Part shown: positions 47,341 through 57,508 of the stretch, in pieces
Layout: each line of letters starts with the position of its first letter
Numbering within the stretch: position 1 is the stretch's first letter
Source of the DNA: Polytrichum commune
Taxonomy: Eukaryota > Streptophyta > Polytrichopsida > Polytrichales > Polytrichaceae
Assembly (NCBI GenBank): GCA_950295325.1
Contig: OX485805.1
Span: 39,171,501-39,235,500, forward strand
Length of the DNA: 64,000 bases
Direction of reading: 5' to 3'
Translations under genes and position numbers: made by a program
The notes under the pieces: model-generated
What the model was told of the DNA's origin: nothing
The model's input: the letters and a program-made list of their open reading frames with translations, nothing else
Databases searched by the model: none

Positions 47341-48075
47341 GTTGCGAAGATGCTGCTGATTGTGAGAAAATAATTTATCATCGTCATTCATTTCAGCTGT
47401 AGGAGTTTCGGGAAACCTCTAGCCTACTCGCCTGAATGCCTGCATTTGACATCAGTGAAACTTAGGTGACGACATCAATTCGTAACAATGATCAGGGAGA
47501 ACTGGCAGTTAGTTACGAATGAACCAGTTGAGTTTGAGAAATAACCGGTTGAAGTTCTTCAAGACCGCAGGAAAAATACCGATCATTTTAGAGGAATTTA
47601 TAGAAGAACATACCCCAATTTAAGAAAGGAAAGCTGGAGGAGGTGAACATGTAACCTGTTTGACTTGCAAGCACTCGGATCTCAACCGATTATGCCCAAA
47701 AATCTCCCCGATCACTGGTTCGTAAATTGCTTCAGATGGTTGACAGAGACTTAAGTTTGTCGATTGGCTTCAAGCTAGCTGAATCCGGTGTGTTGCGAAG
47801 ATGCTGATTGTGGGAGAAATAATTATCCTCATTTCCTTTCAGCTGCAGCCAAGTCCTAGAATCCTCTAACCTACTCGGTTGAATGCCTGAGTTTGACATC
47901 AGGTCAAACTTAAGATGACGGCATCGGTTCGTAATAAGTTGCTTGCTAATTCCCCCGGGCCGCAGATTGTTGACAGAAACTTAAGTTCGTCGACCGGCTT
48001 CAAGTAAGGTTAAACTCAACATGCACCAAGCGTGGCGCGAAGATGCTGATGATTGTGGGAGAACTTATCCTCCTC
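47341..48075 (+). repeat. ~210-240-bp tandem repeat, about 2.2 units, first unit carrying a MITE
   Basis: Units begin at GTTGCGAAGATGCTG at 47341 and 47792, with a partial third at about 48035. Shared words are TTCAGCTG, CCTCTARCCTACTCG, TGAATGCCTG, TTTGACATCAG, TGACRGACTTAAGTT-like and GGCTTCAAG. Unit 1 is enlarged by the hAT-like MITE at 47486-47717; unit 2 lacks it. Confidence 0.85.
47486..47717 (-). mobile_element. hAT-like MITE, copy E
   Basis: 232 bp, reverse orientation to copy B, with ends CAATGATCAGGGAGA and TCTCCCCGATCACTG. The flanks are ATTCGTAA (47478-47485) and GTTCGTAA (47718-47725), an 8-bp target duplication with one difference. The neighbouring tandem unit at about 47910-47930 has the unoccupied sequence GGTTCGTAATAAG. 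Confidence 0.9.
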
Positions 48076-48079
48076 AGGG

Positions 48080-48458
48080 CAAAACCAGTGTCCCCAAATT
48101 TTTCTCCGGGTAAATTGATTCGTTTGTCTTATTCTCCCATCGCTGCAGTTCAGGGCAACTTCTCCACTGCAAAACAACTAAGTTTTGCAGGACATTCACT
48201 GAAAATCAAATGTAGAGTAGTTCAGTTCATCCGTTTTGCAGATGGGTGGGGCAATTCCAGACTGAACTGAACTACTTTGCATCTGATTTTCAGTTCAGTC
48301 TGGGATGGGTGGCGATGCTCTAAAGAGCGGCATTAACAAAGACCGGTGTTGGTGGTGCTCTAGCCAATGAGAGGCCATGTAGTTGGGTTACTTTTACTAC
48401 GAAGAACCTACTGCATTTCCCTCAAGCGCTTGTTGGGTGGTCACCAACCCAACAAACG
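48080..48458 (+). promoter_or_regulatory. probable original promoter/5' UTR of the CRAL-TRIO gene
   Basis: This is the sequence immediately upstream of the first copy of the duplicated start exon, so before the LINE insertion it would have been the native promoter. It contains a hairpin-forming inverted repeat (arms 48199-48229 and 48263-48293). I could not identify a reliable TATA box. Confidence 0.4.
48199..48293. repeat. imperfect inverted repeat, 31-bp arms, 33-bp loop
   Basis: CTGAAAATCAAATGTAGAGT... on the left pairs with ...ACTTTGCATCTGATTTTCAG on the right. About 27 of 31 positions are complementary. Flanking words (TTTTGCAG, GATGGGTGG) repeat around the arms, so it may be a small foldback element or a structured upstream region. 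Confidence 0.75.
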
Positions 48459-48532
48459 CTTGTTTTCATAATCTCATCGGTGACGGAGAGATGGCGATGA
48501 TTGCATCTTTGCAGACATGGGTGCCGTCCCAT
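48459..48532 (+). pseudogene. duplicated fragment of CRAL-TRIO exon 1 (left copy)
   Basis: 74 bp match 50157-50230 with four differences. They include 32 bases of 5' UTR and the first 42 bases of coding sequence; the ATG is at 48491. The left copy stops exactly where the LINE begins. From this ATG the frame runs into LINE sequence and stops at 48713-48715, so only a short chimaeric peptide could be made. Confidence 0.9.
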
Positions 48533-50156
48533 ACCTCTAGATGCCTTAGGAAATGGGAAAATCCTGTCGGGGATATGGTTGGTTTCTTCCATGAGGTGAA
48601 TATAATTCACACTACTAGAGGTCCGAAAAAGGAAGGCGCAAAAAGAAGAAATTATCTTTTTCTATGGGAAAACGGCCACCTTTGGATGGGACCCGGATCG
48701 TTGGTGATGGGTTGATGGATATTGCTTCCTTAACTATACCACCAAGTTTGGCAAAGACTCTGTCATCAACAGGAACCCGGGAATCACTCACGCAACGGAG
48801 AATGGCAAGGCTATCTCCTGGGCAACTACATGTTTTACTAGTTTCATATATGGGATTGGCTTTGATCCGGTAAAGAAGCCACCTTCATGTGGTCTATATG
48901 GCATAAAGTTGTGGCAGTTAACGAATGGAGGGCTCGCATCGTGCTAGCCTCTATCTCCAAACAATGTCCCTTTTGCCTCCCGAACATGAGCGAATCAATC
49001 AAACACAAATTTTGGGATTGCATTCAAGTTAGAAGGGCATGGAGATGGGCCGCATTCATCATGCATGAACTTTGTGGGATTAGAACTGGCAACTATATAT
49101 GATGGTTTCAACTGGAAGCAAGCCTTGTTTGGGGAAAGGATCCCTAAATTTGGCACCTTATGCATGACATTACATTTTGGACTATTTGAATTGAGCGCAA
49201 TGACAAAGTGTTCAACCATGACCAATGGCATGAATCTGAAGTCAAGGATAAGATTTGGGATGAGCTGATCATTTACGCCAAGGCGGCGTGGGAATGAGTG
49301 ATCAAGCGCATTAGAATTAGTAGCTTCTCCGCTGCGACCATGCTCCAAGGATTTGACCAAACATGGAGTGCTAGGAATGTCCTTTGTAGGAGTCCGAACA
49401 GTATGCATATTGCCTAGAATTGGACGAGACAAAGTAGGTAGTTTGATCAACTCCTTGGTAGTGTTGATGATGGCTTGGGGGTTGTTCTTGGCAAGTGGGG
49501 TGGGGGTGGTCCTTGGCTTGGTGGGTCTGGTGGGTTGTCGGTGGTAGGAGGTCTTGTGGCATGGCTATTACTTTTTACGTGGTGGTGTTTCTTGTCCGAG
49601 GGACCTTGCCTCCCCTTGATGTGAGTGCGTTTTCTTGGTTCTTAATTCACTTGGCGTTGGCTATGTTGGCATTCTGTCTCAAAAAGAAAAGAAAAGAAAG
49701 ACTACGCTCTGTTGCTGTTGGTTTTAGGTGATGCCATGTCAGTCCACCAACTTGGCTTGGCACTAGTTAGGAATGGCAATGTGATTGCAAGCTAAACTAC
49801 TTAGATTTTGGGGGTTACAAAGGCCAAGATAAAGTCATGTGGAAAATGGCCATTATTCTTACTCAACATTTTTGGGTTAGGAGTAAGTTCGTGTGCAAGC
49901 TAAGCGCCCAAAACATCCACTCTTCTCCCAATGAGAGAGCTCCAATGTGGCTTGCGCTCAAGCTCTGGCTATGGCGGACGCCTCACGCTGGATTTCCTCC
50001 TTATCCCCATCTGGAGGTTCCTACCTACCTACCAAATTCCTCCCTCCCTACCTTCCTGCATACCGGCCTCCTGGCCTAGTACTAGGTACCTATTTTGCTT
50101 ATCCTTTGTGAGTCAAGTTTCTGCTTGGAAAAAAGAAAGAAAGAAAGAAAGAAAGA
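48533..50156 (+). mobile_element. 5'-truncated LINE insertion (family L1-like) plus 3' extra segment
   Basis: The 1624-bp insert lies between the two 74-bp copies of CRAL-TRIO exon 1. From about 48625 to 49400 it encodes, with frameshifts, the same protein as the 34-kb LINE: MWSIWHKVVAVNEWRA, then CPFCLPNMSESIKHKFWDC (zf-RVT C-x2-C...H-x4-C). The LINE proper ends at GTTGGCATTCTGTCTC and an A-rich AAAAG run at about 49680-49700. A further 430 bp not seen in the other copies then ends in a second A-rich (AAAG)n tail (50131-50156) directly before the right-hand duplication. The reading frame is broken, so it is inactive. Confidence 0.85.
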
Positions 50157-50188
50157 CTTGCTTTCATAATCTCATCGGTGACGGAGAG

Positions 50189-52852
50189 ATGGCGACGATC
50201 GCATCTCTGCAGACATGGGTGCCGTCCCATGCGTCGGCAGCAGCGAGTGCGGGGAAGAAGAAACCTTGTGGTGCTGCATATGTGCCAGTTTCGGTGGTCG
50301 TCTCGAGGTTGGAGGCTTCAGTGAGCACCGAGTCATCATGGGGCAGGTCGGTTTTCGGCAGGGGTAAGTGGTAAGATTTGTAGCTGCCTTCTTCAATCAT
50401 ATCTTTCACCAAATTTTCCCCACAAGTTTCCTACAAAATTTTCCACAAATTTTACAAATGCCATCCACAAGCTGTCTCGGAGATACCTTCTCTAGTCTGA
50501 CCTTTGACCAAGTTTTCCCACAATTTTTCACAAATCGTTACAAATGGCATACGCAACTTGTCTCGGAGCTCTGGGAAATGGTTGGGTCCTTTCTCCATGA
50601 AGAGGATTTGTGAAGAGGAATTTCTCCGTGTTGGAGATATTGTGCAAGGTCTCAATCTAAGCTGTGGAGTAAATTTGAAGAACAATATGATTTTGGGCGG
50701 GAAAGTTTGGCGATGGCGGGTCGAACGACAATTTACTGTAGTCGACGAGCAAAATGTAGCTCATTATGTTGTTATGAACGATTGAATCCTGTCGATCGAA
50801 TTTGGAAACATTCATAAGCCCCCAAACTGCATTGTGCAATAGTAGTAGGTTGAGCTACTTTGGAGAATCCGAGGTAATCCTCGGAGATCATAGCACAAAT
50901 TGAGAATCTTCATCTTTGCAAAACGAGGGTTAGAATGTGGTGCTTTTTCGTGTCTGTGTGTAGGTTTGGAAAATCAGAAGGGAAAACCTAGCCATGACGC
51001 AATGACAGTCGTTGCGGCCGCACAGCAAAGCACAGAGGCGGTACTCAACACTGTGGAATATCCCACAAACTACCAGCAGGTGGATTTCTATAGGACTAAA
51101 AGCTCCTTTATTAATTATAATTGGTGTGAGGATTGACGAGTGCAGCAATGCATTGACACAAACAAACATTATCTTCAAACTTTTCCTGTTTTTAAATTGA
51201 CAGCTTGTGAGCGAGGTTAAGGCTCGTTTGGAGAAGGAACGTGCGGACCTACCTGCTGGTAAGAACGGCAGAGACGACGAGGAGACTCTTCTCTGGTTTC
51301 TGCGTGACCGGAAGTTCGATGTCGATGCAACCGTTGCAAAACTTGTCAAAGCTCTGGTAATCAAAATTTCTCTCCCGACATAAGTCAGCATTCTTAAGTG
51401 GTGTAGCACCCTAAATAAACATCTTGGAGAGGATGCACTCGGTGAGATTACTTTTTGGCAAGGTCTCGAAGTTAATCTTGGAAGATGGGAGAAGGCTTTG
51501 TCCGAAGATAGAGTATCAATGAGGTGTCGACTAATGAGAAGGCCACTTGACTATGCTTGGCATTCATGCATGTAATCAAGGACCTTGATTGTTGGATTTA
51601 TCCTTGAAGCTAGAATAGAAAGAGAACTTCCTACAGATATACTATGGAGCTTGTGAAGAATAGTTTCAGGGTTTAGGGTTTAGGGTACACAGTCTTGGGG
51701 ATGCTTTATACAATTTCTGTATAATAGGTTTCTGTGTAGGATTCTTGAAGGGAAGGTTAATTCTGTTGCTAAAGAGAGCCTATGGTGATGAGTTGTGCAG
51801 GAATGGCGAAAGGAGTTTGGGGTTGAGGATATCACAGAAGCGTCCATCTCGAGGGTAGCGTCCAGCGGGGAAGCTTGTCTGCACACTTCCCCAGATACAA
51901 AGGGAAGGCCTGTCATCATCGTTTCCGCAGCAAAGCATTTTCCAAATGTATGTTTCTCAATGACCTTTGTGAATTAAGATCACATTTAATGAACTTCCTT
52001 AACTTCTTGATGTTGAATCTCAAATCTCACCATGAAACAACACTGTGTTGGAATCTTTGACACCTTTGGGAGAAGGTTGAAGATCCACCATTGCCAATCT
52101 CCTTGACTTTTGGTTTTTTCCTTTCTTTGCATGTCGGCAGGATCAGCAATTGCTGGACAGCAAGAGGCTGTGCGTATATTTGATCGAGAAATCTCTCAGC
52201 CAATTGCCTCCTGGTGGTGAAACGTTTCTTGGCATTTTTGATCTCCGAGGCTTTCAGCAAAAGAATGGAGACCTCAAGTTTGTTAAGTTTCTGGTGAGTG
52301 ATGATGATCCCTTCTTTGGAGTAATATATTTGTATTTGTGCACAAGCAACACATTGCCAAACATTTCTTCATTCCGGGTCAGCAGTCTGACAACTTTGAT
52401 CTGCCAACATGTGATTATGCACAGATTGATGTTTTCTTCAATTACTATCCCAAGAGACTTGGACAAGTTCTATTCGTTGATGCCCCCTTCATCTTTCAAC
52501 CCGGCTGGAACATGGTCAAGCCTTTGGTCGGAAAGTATGCTGCATTGGTAAGTAACCCACAATCCTCTTCCTTCCTCTTCCTTCCTCTTCTGCACTCAAC
52601 AAACTCCTGTCTGGATATGGCTCATTTTGACCCCCTCTGCCATTGCATTGCATCACATGGCTCTTCGCAAAGTGATGTTTTTGCAATCTAGAGCTCCCTT
52701 TTATTCTGCTGAGGGCCTGTGGAATTTTGGCTACACAAAGGATCAACAATTGTGTGTGATTCTTGACTTGGCAGGTTCGATTCTGTTCCGCTGACGAAGT
52801 GAGGAATGAGTACTTCACACCAGACACAGTTCCCGAATCATTCAGACAGTAG
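50189..52852 (+). CDS. plastid-targeted CRAL-TRIO (Sec14-like) lipid-binding protein, seven exons
   Basis: Exons read as 50189-50363, 50964-51040, 51204-51356, 51801-51947, 52141-52293, 52425-52547 and 52775-52852, all GT-AG, product 301 aa. Residues 1-60 are Ser/Ala/Val-rich with few acids ([20 protein letters not shown]), as in chloroplast transit peptides. The CRAL-TRIO N-terminal part is about 85-140 ([19 protein letters not shown]). The lipid-binding domain is about 165-300 ([58 protein letters not shown]). It ends [14 protein letters not shown]. Sec14-like proteins carry phosphatidylinositol or other lipids; the ligand here is unknown. The exon 6 acceptor is set at GCACAG (52424), giving [11 protein letters not shown]; an upstream GGTCAG would add residues. 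A LINE sits just 5' of the start codon. Confidence 0.88.
51668..51686 (+). repeat. short telomere-like motif in intron 3 of the CRAL-TRIO gene
   Basis: Two to three TTTAGGG units (GGGTTTAGGGTTTAGGG). Telo-box-like motifs occur in plant introns and promoters; no function is claimed. Confidence 0.5.
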
Positions 52853-52859
52853 AAGGATG

Positions 52860-54150
52860 TTCCTCCTGCACTATCCACTGTGCCACAGGTGTTAAGTGGT
52901 GTTTATTTTTTATTTTTTATTTTTTTCTTCTTTTGTTTTTCTCTCTGAGGCTCCTCACAAGATGCAGCCCTGTGTAACCTAATATTGACAAATTATGGGC
53001 AGAAATTATGTAACCGTACAGAGGTTGTCTTTGTATGCAGTTGCAAATGGTGCCATTTCTACAATTCAAGTCCACAATTATCATGGTAGCATGTAGGTGG
53101 TGTATCACAACCAACCGAAGGACAAGTCATGCAACAAACAACTCATGTCCTCCCTGTCCCATATGACTGGAATTACAAGAGCTCAACTTCACTGTCAACC
53201 ACACCATCCACACACCAAAACAGTGTGGTAAAGAGGTATACCACACTAAGGTAGATGGGTCATAAATGGTCACTTTTTCCAAGTAGCCCACTTCCCCTAG
53301 GATTGGAAGCACGCGATTAGTACAACATAGTTAGCAAATTCAAATGGAGGTAATAGCTGCTTTCCTCATAATGTTCGGAGTTTGTCTGAATCTCTTATAC
53401 ACTATGAAAGTGAGGATACTTGTGCTCATGAAATGGTCATATAGGTCCCCGAAGTATGTTCACTATTGAGCCTATAAAGATTATCGTATTTTGAGCACAA
53501 ATACATCAACATATATCCAAATATGATAGCCATTCTAGGCTTGGCAATCAACATATTTTGGGGGTTGGGGGGGGGGGGGGGGTTTGGACCTACAGTATAT
53601 GATCAGTTAATGAAATTGAGAATCTTCACTTCTATAATAAATAAGATATGCACAGGAGCTTCAAAGATTATGAGGAAAGTGATTCTGGCCTCAATTTCAA
53701 TTTGCTAACCATTGTGCTCTAACATGTGTGTCCTATCCTAGGAGAAGTGGGCTAGTTGAAGAAAGTAACCATGTAAGACCCATCGACCTCATACCGAAGT
53801 TCCTATTTGGGTCAATACGAATCCCAACACCACTCCGATATTGGGGTAAGTTCACCTAGGTACGAAGGTTTCAGCAGTGTATATAAACCTAAATAGCAGC
53901 ACATTCAAAAGCATCCTCAAATACTAATACCCTACCAGTGTCGGAAAATGTAAATTCCTCAATTTATGTACATAAGACCTTACCGATATCAAGAAATGCA
54001 CAATCCTTATCATGTAGACCTAAACGCCTGGTGTCAAATAAAGGTGATAGCAGCCCAACACAATACTGGTTGAGACAAGCAAAACTAATGCCATGCCCAC
54101 ACTAGGGTACGCAGACATATGTGTTATCCCATATGGTTCGGGCCAAGATC
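52860..54150. other. 3' flank of the CRAL-TRIO gene and intergenic DNA
   Basis: No supportable gene. A 16-nt G run lies at 53567-53582, and a copy of the GTAGTCCAATCTC-type dispersed repeat at about 53440-53790. Confidence 0.5.
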
Positions 54151-54158
54151 TCGGAGCA

Positions 54159-54325
54159 GGACCAAAGTGGAGCTCCATTCAGCTTCTGTTACGACTATAC
54201 TTGAACAGGATCTGTTCTATAGTGCGTACTTTCGGTCTGTGTTTTCCTATACAGACGATACCTTCATCCCGGACGATGAGATGTGGCTCTCCCTCCTGAG
54301 CGCGAATACCGCCACCGCAGATTAA
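54159..54325 (+). CDS. possible orphan 3' exon or gene fragment
   Basis: A GC-richer stretch stands out from its surroundings. After an acceptor-like CTCGGAGCAG at about 54158, one frame is open to a TAA at 54323-54325 and reads a balanced, protein-like sequence (LEQDLFYSAYFRSVFSYTDD, FIPDDEMWLSLLS). I do not recognise the family and could not find upstream exons, so this is either the remains of a gene or chance. Confidence 0.25.
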
Positions 54326-54599
54326 TCTGAGGTGTGCTTGATGAACGTCCTGGCTGCTCATTCCGCAGTCGTGATGGGCGGAGAGCGTTCTGACGGGCTT
54401 TTTATTTTTTTGAGTTTGGCGACATGCATGGATGTGGAGTTGTTGGTGTTGTTTGTCGGGAAGCGTTGAGACCAAGAATCTCTGTCGATTCTTACTTACA
54501 TTCGAATATTTGCATGCTAATTCATTAGAGTAGTGGAGTGCAGTGGTTGAGCTAATATCCACTCGATCCTCCAACTGGGAGGAAGATTTGAGCACTGTA

Positions 54600-55046
54600 G
54601 TACTACATTCTGAGATACTGAAGGGACCTTATCTCCAATGCATTGTAGAGGGGACACTCCAATACAAAGTGTGCCTCATTTTCAACTACATTGTACGAGC
54701 AAAAGAGGCACATATGTTAATCTCTAGGGATTGGGATAGTCAACCACAAGCCAATTTCAATGGCAAGTCTGTGATTTGAGGTGCAATGGGCAACGAAGAT
54801 TTTGCCTTGTGATGGTGTCAATGGTTGTTTCAAGTACAATTCACATTCATAGTGAGGAAAGTCATTGTGGTGGAGGTAATCCAGATTTTTCTCCCCATGA
54901 GGTAGAAAGAGTTCCACTCTATAACAAGACAGGCCTCCTTGAGTATCAAATGTGAAATAAGGACCTCTGTAAACACTTAAGTTCGAATATTTCCTTGTGA
55001 TATAGTATGCATGTGCCTGTTTGTGCCTTTCTCCTCCGATCGACAT
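54600..55046 (-). pseudogene. non-LTR retrotransposon fragment, family L2 (zf-RVT)
   Basis: On the minus strand, HRLAIEIGLWLTIPIPRD is followed in another frame by CLFCSYNVVENEAHFVLECP and LYN. This is the same C-x2-C...H-x4-C domain as at 24.24-24.56 kb. The frame is broken after the PRD motif, and there is no RT domain. Confidence 0.7.
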
Positions 55047-55049
55047 TCT

Positions 55050-55605
55050 GGTTCATGACAATCAGATACCGAAGATTGGAAAGAAATATCCCATAAATGT
55101 GAACAAAGCCATAAGCCTGACTGCCAAAGCCATGACCGACTTGAAGAATCCAAACCTTACCGAGCGCTATGTTAGTGAGAGTTATTAGTGTTAGGGTATG
55201 GGTTAAAGTATGCCGGCACCAATTGCCTGATTCTTCACTTGAGTCAGTTGCTCGATGATCCCGACATCTGTTTTGTGGCTGTTATGTATGATCTTTCATG
55301 AAGTAGGAAAACCCTAAAAAATCGCTTCTTAAATAGGAGATGAAGTCTACCCAGCTGTTGCAAATTACATCAACCACCACTTGAAGTGTAGCTAACAGTC
55401 CTACACTTAACTGCACAAGAAATGGTCGCTCTCCAAGGATTCAGTCACTGTATTTAAGTGCACCTCAATTATGCCTTTTGTTGTTGGAAAACCAAACATC
55501 TCCATACATTCTGGCACAGTACAAGAAACAGTAGTACCGAATTGTACAAGGTCAACTCAAAATCTCAAGATCAGTCATTAGGAGATGATAGGTAGGTTCT
55601 CCACT
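55050..55605. other. intergenic, nothing recognised
   Basis: No supportable feature was seen in this stretch. Confidence 0.5.
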
Positions 55606-55609
55606 TTGT

Positions 55610-56100
55610 CAGCCCAAAGAGAAGATTCCATCACAGTCTCAAGAGGTTACGAAGTGACGAAGAAGGATGTTAATGAACTGTAGAGTGGAGCATGCGCAAT
55701 CCAGTACATAGCTAGTAGCAATTAGAAACTGATGAGAGACCACCCACTCTGCACCAATGTAGAACCATCATCATCTACCTTCCCGCAGTTGATATTTTGC
55801 AGGATTTTGCGACATTTTGCTTCCATCCGTCAACATCTTTCACAGCCCAAAGAGAATATTCCATTCAAGGACGCATTGGCTAACTACATTACCAAGAGGT
55901 TACGAAGTGACGCAGAGGATTTTTTATGAACTGTAGAGTGGAGCATGCGCAATCCAGTACATAGCTAGTAGCAAGTACAAACTGATGAGCGACGACCCAC
56001 TCTGCATCAATTGAACCTGCATCATAATCATCATCTCCCTCTGCGCGGTTGACAAATTGCAAAATCTTGCAACCTTTTGCAACATTTTGATTCCATCAAG
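55610..56100 (+). repeat. ~233-253-bp imperfect tandem duplication
   Basis: CAGCCCAAAGAGAA occurs at 55610 and 55843. AAGAGGTTACGAAGTGACG and TGAACTGTAGAGTGGAGCAT, then CGCAATCCAGTACATAGCTA, follow in both copies. Spacing differs by about 20 bp because of indels. Confidence 0.9.
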
Positions 56101-56350
56101 CTCTTTCATTGTCCTGCACCTCCCAAACGGGCCTGCCTCTCTACAAAATCACAATTCAAGAAAGTGATGGAGGGCAGTATACCTAAAATGGAGACACCGC
56201 CCCTGGTTCTGGCTCGCTCGCCCTGGCGAGGAGAATGTCCCGATGACAAAATTATTCGTTAAGAATTGGGTTGCGCAGGTGAGTCAAGCAGAATGCCGTT
56301 GAGGTATTGCCCTGTGCAGAAAATTCATTTGCCTTTGTGGATTCCTTCTT

Positions 56351-56868
56351 GTATTTCTCGAATACGCAAGGTGTAAAAAAATATAAGGAACAATCCACCT
56401 ACCCACTTGGACAACTCTCAAACCCACTGCTCCACCTCTACCATCCAATTTGTGAGTTGGCTTCGACCATCTTTTCGATGGTCACACATGCCAATCTCTC
56501 TAACATTGAAGAAGCTGTGACATGGCTTCGACCATCTTGCAAAGCCTGAAATCATTGATTGGCATATGCCAATTTCTACAGTTGAAGAAGCTGCGAATGC
56601 TCGCTAAACCCTGCTGCTGCTGGTTCTGCCTCCCTAACTGTGTCATGATGCAGTATTTCTCGAATGCGTAGGAGTAAAAGCATTGTAACAATTCACATAC
56701 TCTGGCAAATTTCAAAACCACTCCTCCTTTCTACCATCCACTTGTGGCATGGCTTCGACGCTCTTGCAATGCGCAATTCCATTAACTGATATATGCAAAC
56801 ATGCCAATTTCTACCATTGAAGAAGCTGAGAATGCTCGCTAACCCCTGCTGCTGCTGCTTCTGCCTTG
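56351..56868 (-). repeat. ~300-bp tandem duplication in the 3' flank of PAM68
   Basis: Copy 1 is about 56351-56640 and copy 2 about 56651-56868. Both have GTATTTCTCGAATRCG, CTACCATCCA, TGGCTTCGAC, ATGCCAATTTCTAC, TTGAAGAAGCTG and AATGCTCGCTAA followed by (CTG)n. Copy 2 ends at the PAM68 stop codon, so the duplicated sequence is probably its 3' UTR. Confidence 0.85.
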
Positions 56869-56869
56869 C

Positions 56870-57508
56870 CTAATCCTGTGACTGCTTATCACCCTTCCCA
56901 CGCAACGTTTGCAAAAAGACAGGCCAATTGAGCTGCGCCTCCTTCCACCCAAGTGCCGAACCTTCCCTAGCCGGGTCCCAGCTGGCCGACAAGACACCAT
57001 ACGTGATGCCTGCGCCAGCGGAGCCAAATGTAAGCAACGAAGTGAACAATGGCAGCCACTCCGGCACATCCACCTTCCTCACAGCCTTCAAGTAGTAGTA
57101 GAGCACGAAAAATGCCACTCCAACCGCAAATGGGATGCCCACGGTGAATGTAATGCGCTTCAACATGCGGTTGGTGACCACTTCCGGCACCACATCATCA
57201 TCATCTGCCTCTGCCTCTGCCTCTGATTCGTCCTTTGCCTGTTTCAAGCTTTTTCCACTCCCCGGTTGCGGCTGCCTCTGCGTCTGCGGTTGCGGTTGTC
57301 TCTTCTTCTCCGGAGCTTTTCCAAAACCCTTGGGCGACTTCTGCACGGCGAATACTAAAACCCCTGTGCGACGTTGGCCGCAATTGGCATTGACATGCAA
57401 ACAGGGTAAGTTTGAAGAAGATGAGGAGAAAGCATGCCTAGCTGGCAGTGCGAGGAGCGTTGTGGGACGGCAGTGCAAAGCGGCATCACAAGAAATGGAG
57501 GGCAACAT
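56870..57508 (-). CDS. PAM68: PAM68, photosystem II assembly factor (DUF3464), chloroplast
   Basis: A single intronless frame of 212 aa. Residues 1-55 are Ser/Cys/Ala-rich and look like a transit peptide. KSPKGFGK (57-64) is followed by a Gln/Pro-rich linker (70-83) and an acidic stretch (92-105). The conserved core is PEVVTNRMLKRITFTVGIPF (108-127), a first membrane helix (about 119-143), VDVPEWLP, a second helix (about 152-175), then SWDPAREGSALGW (176-188) and NWPVF (194-198). This order is that of PAM68, a thylakoid protein known from Arabidopsis to help assemble early photosystem II intermediates. The ATG at 57506-57508 begins MLPSISCDAA; I chose it because the transit-like segment starts there. 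A long antisense frame (57135-58097) overlaps it and is not taken as a gene. Confidence 0.93.
   Translation of the reverse strand: MLPSISCDAALHCRPTTLLALPARHAFSSSSSNLPCLHVNANCGQRRTGVLVFAVQKSPKGFGKAPEKKRQPQPQTQRQPQPGSGKSLKQAKDESEAEAEADDDDVVPEVVTNRMLKRITFTVGIPFAVGVAFFVLYYYLKAVRKVDVPEWLPLFTSLLTFGSAGAGITYGVLSASWDPAREGSALGWKEAQLNWPVFLQTLRGKGDKQSQD

Noticed and set aside
48887-49102. Possible independent zinc-finger gene
   Set aside because: It is the zf-RVT part of the LINE, identical in layout to the copy at 34 kb.
50994-51005. Minimal upstream ORF (ATG ACG CAA TGA) overlapping an ATG at 51002 as a possible re-initiation signal
   Set aside because: When exon 1 at 50189-50363 is spliced to 50964, this stretch is ordinary in-frame coding sequence (HDAMTVV), so there is no upstream ORF.
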